39,698 bases of DNA from an uncultured Eubacteriales bacterium. GTDB taxonomy: Bacteria > Bacillota > Clostridia > Christensenellales > Aristaeellaceae. Under the pieces are notes generated by a model. It saw only the letters and a program-made list of their open reading frames with translations. It was not told where the DNA came from and made no database searches. Positions 32,255 through 39,677 of this stretch are shown in pieces. Numbering within the stretch: the first letter of the stretch is position 1; each line of letters starts with the position of its first letter. Made by a program: the position numbers and the translations under genes. Location: contig CACZLE010000020.1 of the NCBI GenBank assembly GCA_902781945.1, positions 1 through 39,698 on the forward strand, written 5' to 3'.

Positions 32255-32656
32255 TTAAAAATGGCAATAAAACGTAATAGCCAGCAAATACTTTGGCAGT
32301 TCTTTGGTAATCACAGCATAATCATCGCAGCTTCGGATCATTTGTTCCACGATTATTTTTGTGCTCTCCAAAAAATAATTGTTATCAAAGAACATCGTTA
32401 TGTCAGCTTCTGATTTCATCCACCGCACCTCGGTATCTATTCTGTGCCGCTGGGATGTTTTGATAGCCTGAATACATAATCTTTTTGCTCTTCGCGCCTT
32501 ATCGGCATGATTGGATAAGGCGCTCTCTTTTTTTATTTTTTTGCTTTTCTTCCATAGTTTTTGTTTCAATTCTTTTTGCAAAACAGCGTTCCAGTTATTG
32601 CTTTTCGTTGAAAAGCATCTGCTATATACGATCCGATCCATTGCCGCGTGTTTCAT
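32255..32656 (-). CDS. Unknown basic protein of an AT-rich regulated module
   Basis: A 133-residue protein I do not recognise. The N-terminal half is strongly basic (ELKQKLWKKSKKIKKES, KARRAKRL), the C-terminal half more hydrophobic (KLPKYLLA-like end near ELPKYLLAITFYCHF), with no signal peptide. Evidence that it is real: GAGGTGAAGG lies directly before the ATG at 32656, and a near-perfect promoter (TTGACT-17-TATAAT) lies 47 bases upstream. It is divergent from an XRE-type repressor gene and far AT-richer than its surroundings, which points to acquisition. It converges on the histidine-kinase gene with only a few bases between stops. Confidence 0.6.
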   Translation of the reverse strand: MKHAAMDRIVYSRCFSTKSNNWNAVLQKELKQKLWKKSKKIKKESALSNHADKARRAKRLCIQAIKTSQRHRIDTEVRWMKSEADITMFFDNNYFLESTKIIVEQMIRSCDDYAVITKELPKYLLAITFYCHF

Positions 32657-32702
32657 ACCTTCACCTCATATTGATTTGCATTTCAATCAAAAACCCACTT
32701 TC

Positions 32703-32760
32703 ATTATATAAATGCTCAATAAAAAAGTCAATTGCTCAATATATAATGCGGAGTATTGAA
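32703..32760. promoter_or_regulatory. Divergent promoter/operator region of the XRE module
   Basis: On the minus strand TTGACT (32726-32731) and TATAAT (32703-32708) are separated by 17 bases, a near-consensus promoter for the 133-residue protein. TGCTCAATA occurs at 32713-32721, inside that spacer, and again at 32733-32741, 20 bases (two helical turns) apart; an inverted TATTGA lies at 32755-32760. These are good operator candidates for the adjacent repressor. A TATAAT on the plus strand (32742-32747) may serve the repressor gene. Confidence 0.65.
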
Positions 32761-32812
32761 AGGAGGAAGCATATAATAATTATGACAGCAATGAGGAAAG
32801 GATGATGGATCT

Positions 32813-33085
32813 GTGAGCAAAGACGTCGTGTTTAAAAACCGTGACAGATTCATTGAGCTTGGCCTCACAATCGCTGCCCTGAGAAAAATGCACGGTATGT
32901 CGCAGGAACAGCTGGCCGAAAAAGCGGGTATCAGCCGTTCTCATCTGAGCTCCATTGAAGCGCCGAATACCGTTCGCGCTTTCTCGCTGGATGTGCTGTA
33001 CAACATTGCTGACGCTTTGGATATTCTGCCGGGTGATTTGCTGAATTTTACATTGCCTTCCAGCAAAAATAAAATGCATGAGTAA
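32813..33085 (+). CDS. XRE-family helix-turn-helix regulator
   Basis: A 90-residue Cro/C1-type DNA-binding protein. The HTH runs from about 14 to 75: LTIAALRKMHGMSQEQLAEK, then AGISRSHLSSIE, the recognition helix, then FSLDVLYNIADALDILPGDL. The start is a GTG at 32813 with AAAGG 11 bases upstream. A 7-codon reading frame (32782-32805, with AGGAGG 15 bases ahead) ends just before and may be a leader peptide or chance. It probably represses the divergent 133-residue gene through the TGCTCAATA repeats, and perhaps itself. Similar single-domain regulators are common in mobile elements. Confidence 0.88.
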   Translation: MSKDVVFKNRDRFIELGLTIAALRKMHGMSQEQLAEKAGISRSHLSSIEAPNTVRAFSLDVLYNIADALDILPGDLLNFTLPSSKNKMHE

Positions 33086-33116
33086 ACTTCTTTCCGTAAT
33101 TTGGACGTTCTATGGG

Positions 33117-33146
33117 TTGCCGGAGGGCTCTGCCTTATGCTATAAT
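33117..33146 (+). promoter_or_regulatory. Promoter of the riboswitch-controlled transport operon
   Basis: TTGCCG (33117-33122) and a perfect, TGC-extended TATAAT (33141-33146) are separated by 18 bases. Transcription would begin near 33153, at the first base of the riboswitch. Confidence 0.8.
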
Positions 33147-33151
33147 AGCGG

Positions 33152-33239
33152 CCATGAGGGAGTAACAGCCGCAGCGATGCGGAGCCTTGCCGACAGCACG
33201 GAGCAATCCCGGTGATGCTTTTTATTGTGAGACTCACGG
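33152..33239 (+). promoter_or_regulatory. Probable yybP-ykoY manganese riboswitch aptamer
   Basis: The leader shows hallmarks of the yybP-ykoY (Mn2+) class. A P1 helix is formed by CCATGAG (33152-33158) with CTCACGG (33233-33239). GGGAGTA directly follows the 5' arm and GAGACT the 3' end. Two stem-loops lie between (GCCGCAGCGATGCGG near 33168, and CGACAGCACGG with CCCGGTGATG near 33191-33217). It starts at the predicted transcription start and is followed by an expression platform. Class assignment rests on remembered conserved blocks, not on a covariance search. Confidence 0.75.
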
Positions 33240-33246
33240 TAGCCTT

Positions 33247-33302
33247 GCTATGCGTGGGCCTTGTGTCAGGCATAGCGCAGGCTATGCCTGTTTTATTTTT
33301 TT
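33247..33302 (+). terminator. Riboswitch terminator with competing antiterminator
   Basis: CAGGCATAGC (33267-33276) and GCTATGCCTG (33281-33290) form a perfect 10-bp stem followed by a T-rich run to 33302: an intrinsic terminator. GCTATGC (33247-33253) can instead pair with GCATAGC (33270-33276) as antiterminator. The 3' arm of P1 (CTCACG, 33233-33238) can pair with CGTGGG (33253-33258). Aptamer folding would release the antiterminator strand, so ligand should switch transcription on. Confidence 0.8.
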
Positions 33303-33317
33303 GAAGGAGTGGAAGAA

Positions 33318-34592
33318 ATGAGTCAAATGGTACTGGCGCTGATCCTGTTCGCCATCATGTATGTGCTGCTGCTGATCTTTTCCGAAAAGCGGTGGATCAT
33401 CGCCCTGGCGGCGGCGGCGGTCTTTCTGGCCGTGGGCATCCTGCCCCTGAAAAGCGCGGCGGGGGCCATCAACTGGAACGTGCTGATGATGCTGGCGGGC
33501 ACCATGGCCACGGTGGAACTGTTCATCCAGAGCAAAATGCCCGCCCGCATGGCGGAGGGGCTGCTGAAAATCACCCCCAACGTCAAATGGGCCATCGTGG
33601 CCCTGAGCCTGTTCAGCGGTCTGATCTCCGCCTTTGTGGACAACGTGGCCACGGTGCTGATGGTGGCCCCGGTGGGCCTGGCGGTGGCCAAGAAGATCAA
33701 GACCAACCCCATCCCCGTGATCATCGCCATCGCCGTGTCCAGCAACCTGCAGGGCGCGGCCACCTTGGTGGGCGACACCACCAGCATCCTGCTGGGCAAC
33801 TACGCGGTGATGGGCTTCAACGATTTCTTCTGGTTCCATGGAAAGCTGGGCATCTGCTTTGCCGTGGAGGCAGGCGCGCTGATGACGGTACCGGTGCTGC
33901 TGTGGCTGTTCCGCAAGGAAAAGGCCAAGGTACACGGCGAAGTGACCACTGAAGTGCATGATTATGTGCCCACGGTGCTGCTGCTTGGCACCATCATCCT
34001 CTTGATCGTGGCCAGCCAGTTCCCGAGCAAGCCGGAGCTGACCAACGGCATCATCTGCTGCGGCCTGGCGGCCATCGGCATCATCTATGAAGCGATCCGG
34101 CAGAAGGGCTCCGACGTGGCCGTCAGCGTGATCAAATCCATCGACTTCAAGACCCTGCTGCTGCTGGCGGGCCTGTTCATGGTGATCGAGGGCATGACCG
34201 AAGCGGGCGTCATCGACGCCATCGCGAACCTGTTTGTCAAGGCCGGCGGCGGCAGTGTGGCGCTGATGTACGTGATGATCGTGGGCGTATCGGTGCTGCT
34301 GAGCGCCTTTATCGACAACATCCCCTACGTGGCCACCATGCTGCCCGTGGTGACGGGCATTTCCGCGTTGCTTGGCATCGAGCCCTATCTGTTTGATTTC
34401 GGCCTGCTGATCGGCGCCACCCTGGGCGGCAACATCACCCCCATCGGGGCCAGCGCCAACATCGCGGGCATCGGCATCCTGCAAAAGGAAGGCTACAAGG
34501 TATCCACCAAAGACTTTATCCGCATCGGTATCCCCTTCACCCTTGTAGCCGCCGTCACCGGCGCGCTGGTGATCTGGCTGGTGTGGGCCTGA
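33318..34592 (+). CDS. ArsB/NhaD/SLC13-type ion permease
   Basis: A 424-residue membrane protein with about 11 helices, of the ion-transporter superfamily that contains ArsB, NhaD and CitMHS/SLC13. Paired motifs are INWNVLMMLAGTMATVELF with SAFVDNVATVLMVAPVGL in the first half, and LLSAFIDNIPYVATMLPVV with GATLGGNITPIGASANIAG in the second; these Asp-Asn motifs form the ion/substrate site. The substrate is not decidable (Na+/H+, arsenite, dicarboxylate or divalent metal). A manganese-type riboswitch directly upstream and a CorA-type gene 12 bases downstream favour a divalent-cation role, possibly export. ATG at 33318 follows GAAGGAG by 8 bases. Confidence 0.88.
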   Translation: MSQMVLALILFAIMYVLLLIFSEKRWIIALAAAAVFLAVGILPLKSAAGAINWNVLMMLAGTMATVELFIQSKMPARMAEGLLKITPNVKWAIVALSLFSGLISAFVDNVATVLMVAPVGLAVAKKIKTNPIPVIIAIAVSSNLQGAATLVGDTTSILLGNYAVMGFNDFFWFHGKLGICFAVEAGALMTVPVLLWLFRKEKAKVHGEVTTEVHDYVPTVLLLGTIILLIVASQFPSKPELTNGIICCGLAAIGIIYEAIRQKGSDVAVSVIKSIDFKTLLLLAGLFMVIEGMTEAGVIDAIANLFVKAGGGSVALMYVMIVGVSVLLSAFIDNIPYVATMLPVVTGISALLGIEPYLFDFGLLIGATLGGNITPIGASANIAGIGILQKEGYKVSTKDFIRIGIPFTLVAAVTGALVIWLVWA

Positions 34593-34604
34593 TCGGGAGG
34601 CAGC

Positions 34605-35522
34605 ATGTATTATCTGATCCGGGAAAGCCTGGTCCCCTGCGCGAAGGAAAATATCAAGTCATCTGACAGTCCCTTCGTGGCCGTATTGTCCTCCGCGGAA
34701 TGGAAGGAACAGGCAGCGTTCTTCGACATGGGCATCGACATGGAGATGGACACGGCCCGGCCCCTGGAAACCAAGGCCGTGGTCAATCTGGATTCCCTGA
34801 CTGGCAGCTTTTCCATTCCGGACCGCGGCGACATCTGCGGAAAGCGGCACAGCTTTGCCTTCGCCCTGGATGAAAAGGGCGTGGTGCTGGTGGACGATAC
34901 CGGATATGCCAAGGAGCTGGCCGAAGCCATCAGCCGCAGCAAAAAATGGCGGCTGCCCGGGCTGGAGCGGTTCCTCTACGATCTGCTGGAAAGCGTCATC
35001 CAGGGCGACCTGGCGCTGCTGGAGGGCTATGAAAGCCGGATGAACCGCATGGAGGAATCCATATTGCGGGGCGAGGTGGAAAGCTATCCTCCGGAACTGA
35101 ACGACATCCGGGGCGATCTGCTGGATCTGCGGATGCATTACGAGCAGCTGATCGACCTGGGCCAGGAGCTGGAGGAAAACGAAAACGACTTCTTTCAGGA
35201 GGAAAACCTGCGGTATTTCCGCCTGTTCACCCAGCGGGTTATGCGCCTCCAGGACCGCGTGACCAGTCTGCGGGAATATGTGGCCCAGCTGCGGGACCTG
35301 ATCCAGGCCCGATTGGATGTGAAGCAAAACAAGATCATGACCGTGCTGACGGTGATCACCAGCATCTTTCTGCCCCTGACCCTCATCGCGGGCTGGTACG
35401 GCATGAACTTCAAATACATGCCGGAATTGGAATGGAAGTACAGCTATCCCGCGGTGATATTGATTTCTGTGGTGATCGTGGTGGTCTGTCTGTGGTGGTT
35501 CAAACGGAAAAAATGGCTGTAA
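34605..35522 (+). CDS. CorA-family divalent cation channel
   Basis: A 305-residue CorA-like protein. The N-terminal alpha/beta cytosolic domain is followed by a long stalk helix region (about 140-240, with QARLDVKQNKIMTVLTVITS leading into the membrane). There are two C-terminal helices, the first ending in Y-G-M-N-F, the conserved GMN pore signature, and the second (YPAVILISVVIVVVCLWWF) ending in a basic KRKKWL tail. The pentameric channel family moves Mg2+, Co2+, Ni2+ or Mn2+, and some members export. It shares the riboswitch-controlled transcript with the permease, so a role in Mn2+ or Mg2+ balance is likely. Confidence 0.92.
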   Translation: MYYLIRESLVPCAKENIKSSDSPFVAVLSSAEWKEQAAFFDMGIDMEMDTARPLETKAVVNLDSLTGSFSIPDRGDICGKRHSFAFALDEKGVVLVDDTGYAKELAEAISRSKKWRLPGLERFLYDLLESVIQGDLALLEGYESRMNRMEESILRGEVESYPPELNDIRGDLLDLRMHYEQLIDLGQELEENENDFFQEENLRYFRLFTQRVMRLQDRVTSLREYVAQLRDLIQARLDVKQNKIMTVLTVITSIFLPLTLIAGWYGMNFKYMPELEWKYSYPAVILISVVIVVVCLWWFKRKKWL

Positions 35523-35548
35523 AGGCTCCCCTGCGGGGCCTTTTTTAT
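35522..35548 (+). terminator. Intrinsic terminator after the CorA gene
   Basis: AGG..CCCC (35523-35531) pairs with GGGGCCT (35535-35541) around a small bulge, followed by TTTTTT. Confidence 0.75.
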
Positions 35549-35605
35549 ATGGTTGTTCCGCGCATTGTTATATAACAAAAATAAACATTTGATGGAAAAT
35601 TCTTG

Positions 35606-35634
35606 TTGACATTTTACCATATTTACGGTAAACT
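35606..35634 (+). promoter_or_regulatory. Promoter with palindromic operator of the iron-type ABC operon
   Basis: A perfect TTGACA (35606-35611) and TAAACT (35629-35634) are separated by 17 bases. The spacer and -10 hold TTTACC-N8-GGTAAA (35613-35618 and 35627-35632), an inverted repeat ideally placed for a repressor. It is not a classic Fur, MntR or DtxR box. Confidence 0.82.
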
Positions 35635-35697
35635 ATGAGCCAAGAAGGGCAAAGGAAAGCCCTGCAAAAAATCATCAATCGAAAGGTGGTACATATC

Positions 35698-36729
35698 ATG
35701 AAGAAGATTTTGGCATGGATGCTGGCGCTGGCCATGATGCTGGGCCTGTGCGGCGTGGCCCTGGCCGAGGACGACGTGCTGGTGATTTACAGCGCCCGCA
35801 ACGAGCGGCTGAACAACATCGTAATCCCAGCCTTTGAAGCCAAGACCGGCATCAAGGTGGAAATGATCACCGGCTCCTCCGGCGAGGTTCTGCAGCGCGT
35901 GAAGAGCGAAGTGGAAACCGGCAAGGTGACCGTGGATATCCACTGGGCCGCCGACGAAACCATGCTGGCCGCCAACCGCGACCTGTTTGAGGTCTATGTG
36001 TCCACCGAGAACGACGCCCTGTATCCCCAGTTCCAGAACGACGGCACCAACGTGTTCAACAACGCCTATGCCGAGCCCAACGTGATGATCGTGAACACCG
36101 ACGTGCTCAAGGAGCTGGGCGTCGAGGTAAACGGCTATGCCGATCTGCTCCAGCCCCAGCTGAAGGGCAAGATCATCAGCGCCGACCCCGCCAACTCCTC
36201 CTCCGCCTTCCAGTGCCTGATCGGCATGCTGTACGGCATGGGCAACGGCGATCCCCTGAGCAAGGAAGCCTGGGATTACATTGATGAATTCCTCAAGATT
36301 AAGGGCGACATCGCCGCCAACTCCTCCTCTCAGGTGTACAACGGCGTGGCCAACGGTGAATATGCCGTGGGTCTGAGCTACGAGGATCCCTGCGTGGAGC
36401 TGCAGGCCCAGGGCGAAAAGCCCGTCAAGGTGGTCTACGCTGTGGAAGGCACCGTGTATCCCGGCGAATCCGTGCAGATCATCAAGGGCGCTCCTCATAT
36501 GGAGAATGCCAAGAAGTTTGTGGACTTCGTGCTGAGCGAGGAGAGCCAGACCGCCGTGGCCGCGGCCCTGAACCTGCGTCCCCTGCGCGCCGGCGTGCCC
36601 GTCAACGAAAAGATGATCCCCGACAGCGAGATCAAGCAGTTTGAAACCTACAAGACCTCCTTCGTGGCCGAGCACAAGGCGGAGATCGTCAAGATGTACC
36701 TGGATCACGTGGAAATGAACATGGAATAA
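35698..36729 (+). CDS. Iron(III)-type ABC transporter substrate-binding protein
   Basis: A 343-residue exported binding protein of the COG1840 (AfuA/FbpA/FutA) type. Signal peptide ends CGVALAE. The mature start VLVIYSARNERLNNIVIPAF and EAKTGIKVEMITGSSGEVLQR is the typical lobe I opening. YSARNE, KSEVETGKVTVDIHWAADE and the late PVNEKMIPDSE segment fit the family. Related proteins bind Fe3+, but some bind 2-aminoethylphosphonate, thiamine or phosphorylated compounds, so the ligand is unproven. The ATG at 35698 follows AAGGTGG. First gene of a three-gene importer operon; a strong hairpin separates it from the ATPase gene. Confidence 0.88.
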   Translation: MKKILAWMLALAMMLGLCGVALAEDDVLVIYSARNERLNNIVIPAFEAKTGIKVEMITGSSGEVLQRVKSEVETGKVTVDIHWAADETMLAANRDLFEVYVSTENDALYPQFQNDGTNVFNNAYAEPNVMIVNTDVLKELGVEVNGYADLLQPQLKGKIISADPANSSSAFQCLIGMLYGMGNGDPLSKEAWDYIDEFLKIKGDIAANSSSQVYNGVANGEYAVGLSYEDPCVELQAQGEKPVKVVYAVEGTVYPGESVQIIKGAPHMENAKKFVDFVLSEESQTAVAAALNLRPLRAGVPVNEKMIPDSEIKQFETYKTSFVAEHKAEIVKMYLDHVEMNME

Positions 36730-36761
36730 GCTTCATCGAATAAAATACCGACACCATAAGC

Positions 36762-36800
36762 CGGGAAGCTTTGCGCCTGCCGCAAAGCTTCCCGATTTTT
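36762..36800 (+). terminator. Strong hairpin between binding-protein and ATPase genes
   Basis: CGGGAAGCTTTGCG (36762-36775) pairs perfectly with CGCAAAGCTTCCCG (36781-36794), 14 bp with a 5-base loop, followed by ATTTTT. It probably acts as a partial terminator and 3' stabiliser, so that the binding protein is made in excess over the ATPase and permease. Confidence 0.82.
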
Positions 36801-36823
36801 AAAAAGCAAGGGAGATAAACAGT

Positions 36824-37903
36824 ATGGGCGTTGCGATTCATGTGGATAACGTTACCAAAGCCTACGGAAAAAACATCGTCATCCAGGGGCTGTCCGCCGA
36901 AATCAAGCCCGGTGAGTTCTTTACCCTGCTGGGCCCCAGCGGCTGCGGCAAAACCACGCTGCTGCGCATGATCATCGGCTTTAACACCATTGAGGGCGGC
37001 GAGATCCGCGTTGACGACAAGGTGATCAACAAGATCCCAACAAACAAGCGCAACATGGGCATGGTGTTTCAGAATTACGCCGTGTTCCCCCACATGAGCG
37101 TGCGGGACAACGTGGCCTACGGCCTCAAGACCCGTCGCATCCCCAAGGCGGAGCGCTATCGCCGGGCGGACGAGATATTGAAGCTGGTCAAGATTGATCA
37201 ATACGCCGACCGCATGCCCACCCAGCTGTCCGGCGGCCAGCAGCAGCGCGTGGCCCTGGCCCGCGCCATCGTGATCGAGCCCGAGGTGTTGCTGATGGAC
37301 GAGCCGCTAAGCAACCTGGACGCCAAGCTGCGAGTGGAGATGCGCAACGTGATCAAGCAGATCCAGCACCAGATCGGCATCACCACCGTATATGTGACCC
37401 ACGACCAGGAGGAGGCCCTGGCCATCTCCGACCGCATCGCGGTGATGCACGACGGCGTGATCCAGCAGATCGGCACGCCCAAGTATATCTATCAGCGGCC
37501 GGCCAATGAATTCGTATCCACGTTCATCGGTCTTAGCAACCTGCTGGACGCCGACTGCGTGGACGACACGCTGGACTTTGGCTGCGGATACCGGGTATCC
37601 CTGCGCACGCTGCGGCAGGGCGTGAAGGGCAAGGTGCACGTGGCCGTGCGGCCCGAGGAATTTATCATCTGCAAGGGCGACGAGCCCGGCATCCCCGCCA
37701 CGGTGAACAGCAGCGTGTTCCTGGGCATGACCCAGCACTACTTTATGTCCCTGCAAAACGGCAAGGAGATCGAGGTGGTGGAGAACAGCGACCTGACCGA
37801 CATCATTCCCGACGGCGCGCAGGTGAAGCTGCAGATCGTGCCGGACAAGGTGAATGTATTTGATGCCGAAAAGCGCAGCACTTTGATCCGCGAGGGAGTG
37901 TGA
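36824..37903 (+). CDS. Iron(III)/polyamine-type ABC transporter ATPase
   Basis: A 359-residue ATPase with Walker A GPSGCGKTT, Q-loop MVFQNYAVFPHM, signature LSGGQQQRVALARAI, Walker B LLMDEPLSNLDAKLR, switch His in VTHDQEEALAIS and a C-terminal TOBE-like regulatory domain (about 245-359; VAVRPEEFIICKGDE). The MVFQNYAVFPHMSVRDNVAYGL layout is shared by FbpC, PotA and related importers. It powers the fused permease encoded just downstream. The start at 36824 follows AGGGAGAT. Substrate set by the binding protein. Confidence 0.92.
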   Translation: MGVAIHVDNVTKAYGKNIVIQGLSAEIKPGEFFTLLGPSGCGKTTLLRMIIGFNTIEGGEIRVDDKVINKIPTNKRNMGMVFQNYAVFPHMSVRDNVAYGLKTRRIPKAERYRRADEILKLVKIDQYADRMPTQLSGGQQQRVALARAIVIEPEVLLMDEPLSNLDAKLRVEMRNVIKQIQHQIGITTVYVTHDQEEALAISDRIAVMHDGVIQQIGTPKYIYQRPANEFVSTFIGLSNLLDADCVDDTLDFGCGYRVSLRTLRQGVKGKVHVAVRPEEFIICKGDEPGIPATVNSSVFLGMTQHYFMSLQNGKEIEVVENSDLTDIIPDGAQVKLQIVPDKVNVFDAEKRSTLIREGV

Positions 37904-37908
37904 GCGCC

Positions 37909-39564
37909 ATGAAAAAACGCAGATATTCCCCCATATGGACCTTCCTGGCCCTGGCCATATTGGCCATGTTCATCATCTTTGTGGTGTATCCGCTGGTGCT
38001 GATCCTGTACAAGAGCGTGGTGAACCCCGCCGACAACAGCTTCACCATGGAGAATTTTACCCGCTTTTTCACCCGTAAATACTATACCAATACGCTGATC
38101 AATTCCTTTAAGGTCACCATCATGTCCACGCTGATCAGCGCCACCTTGGGCCTGCTGATCGCCTACATCACCAGGCAATACAAAATCATCGGCAGCAAGT
38201 GGCTGAACATCTGCATCGTGGTCAGCTATCTGTCCCCGCCCTTTATCGGCGCTTATGCCTGGATTCAGCTGCTGGGCCGCAACGGCCTGTTCACCCGGTT
38301 CATCAACGGCGTGTTCGGCGCCAATTTTGACGGCATATACGGCTTTGCGGGCATCGTGCTGGTATTCTCCCTGCAATCCTTCCCGCTGGTGTACATGTAC
38401 GTCAGCGGCGCGCTGCAAAACCTGGACAATTCCCTGAATGAGGCGGCCGAAAGCCTGGGCGCCAACAACTTTCAGCGGGTAACGGGGATCATATTGCCCC
38501 TGGTGCTGCCCACGGTGCTGGCGTCGAGCCTGCTGGTGTTCATGCGCGTGTTCTCCGACTTCGGCACGCCCATGCTGATCGGCGAGGGCTACCGCACCTT
38601 CCCGGTGGTGCTGTATAACCAGTTCATGGGCGAGGTGACCAACGACAGCTACTTTGCCGCCGCCCTGTGCGTGATCATCATGGCCATCACGCTGGTGTTC
38701 TTCTTCCTGCAGCGCTGGATCGCCGCCAAGCACAGCTACGCTATGTCGGCGCTCAAGCCCATGCTGCCCCGTCCCCAGCGGATCGGTCCCAAGATCCTGT
38801 GCCATCTGTTTGTATATCTGGTGGTGCTCATCGCTTTGCTGCCCCAGATCACGGTCATCGTGACCTCTTTCCTCAAGGAAAGCACCCCAGGCATCTTTAC
38901 CAACCAGTTCAGCCTGATCAACTATGAGACCATCTTTTCCAAGAACCCCCGCGTGATCCCCAACACCTATCTGTTCGGTCTGGCGGCCATCGCGCTGGTG
39001 GTGTTCCTGGGCGTGCTGATCTCTTATCTGGCGGTGCGGCGCAAGTCCATCATCACCAGCACCGTGGATACCCTGACCATGCTGCCCTACATCATTCCCG
39101 GCTCGGTGCTTGGTATCTGCTTCCTGTACGCCTTTGCCAAGCCGCCCCTGGCGCTGACGGGCACCGCGGCCATCATCATCGTGTCCCTCACCGTGCGCCG
39201 CATGCCTTACACCATCCGCTCCAGCACGGCCATCATCAGCCAGATCAGCCCCTCCATCGAGGAGGCAGCCGTGTCCCTGGGCGCGTCCGAGGTGCGCTCC
39301 TTCGGCGAGATCATGCTGCCCATGATGATGCCCGGCGTCATCAGCGGCGCCATCATGAGCTGGGTGACGGTGATCAGCGAACTGAGCTCCTCCATCATGC
39401 TGTACCGCGCCAGCACCCAGACCTTGACCGTGGCGGTGTACACCGAGGTCATCCGCGACTGCTTCGGCAACGCCGCGGCCTACTCCACCGTGTTGACCGT
39501 CACCAGCGTGCTGTCGCTGCTGCTGTTCTTCAAGCTGACGGGCCGCAGGGACATCAGCGTGTGA
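37909..39564 (+). CDS. Iron(III)-type ABC transporter permease, fused double domain
   Basis: A 551-residue membrane protein with about 12 helices. It has two binding-protein-dependent permease domains in tandem (about 60-265 and 345-545), each with the EAA coupling loop: NEAAESLGANNFQRVTGIIL and EEAAVSLGASEVRSFGEIML. This is the FbpB/SfuB-type fusion, so one polypeptide gives the whole channel. The ATG at 37909 has GGGAG about 10 bases upstream inside the ATPase gene; a GTG at 37900 is too close to it. The genes are 5 bases apart and translationally linked. Last gene of the operon. Confidence 0.92.
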   Translation: MKKRRYSPIWTFLALAILAMFIIFVVYPLVLILYKSVVNPADNSFTMENFTRFFTRKYYTNTLINSFKVTIMSTLISATLGLLIAYITRQYKIIGSKWLNICIVVSYLSPPFIGAYAWIQLLGRNGLFTRFINGVFGANFDGIYGFAGIVLVFSLQSFPLVYMYVSGALQNLDNSLNEAAESLGANNFQRVTGIILPLVLPTVLASSLLVFMRVFSDFGTPMLIGEGYRTFPVVLYNQFMGEVTNDSYFAAALCVIIMAITLVFFFLQRWIAAKHSYAMSALKPMLPRPQRIGPKILCHLFVYLVVLIALLPQITVIVTSFLKESTPGIFTNQFSLINYETIFSKNPRVIPNTYLFGLAAIALVVFLGVLISYLAVRRKSIITSTVDTLTMLPYIIPGSVLGICFLYAFAKPPLALTGTAAIIIVSLTVRRMPYTIRSSTAIISQISPSIEEAAVSLGASEVRSFGEIMLPMMMPGVISGAIMSWVTVISELSSSIMLYRASTQTLTVAVYTEVIRDCFGNAAAYSTVLTVTSVLSLLLFFKLTGRRDISV

Positions 39565-39624
39565 TTTCATACTATTCCCAGATTCAAACAAGACACTAAA
39601 AACAGAAATTGGCAAGGGGAAACG

Positions 39625-39677
39625 TTGGAGGCCTCCGCGGCCTCCAAACCTCTGCGCCAGGAGAATTCTTCTCCTGG
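39625..39677 (+). repeat. Two tandem hairpins downstream of the permease gene
   Basis: TTGGAGGCC/GGCCTCCAA (39625-39633, 39639-39647) and CCAGGAGAA/TTCTCCTGG (39657-39665, 39669-39677) are two perfect 9-bp stems 9 bases apart. Neither is followed by a T run, so classical termination is unlikely. The last 134 bases of the window hold no gene. Confidence 0.6.

Noticed and set aside
32782..32805. Seven-codon leader peptide before the XRE gene
   Set aside because: AGGAGG is 15 bases away, too far for normal initiation, and the peptide shows no regulatory codon bias. Mentioned only as a possibility.
32255..33085. Classical type II toxin-antitoxin pair
   Set aside because: The genes are divergent rather than a tandem operon and the 133-residue protein matches no toxin family I know.
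37738..39615. A 625-codon frame antisense to the ABC permease
   Set aside because: It is the mirror of a 12-helix permease, giving His/Gln/Asp-rich nonsense sequence.
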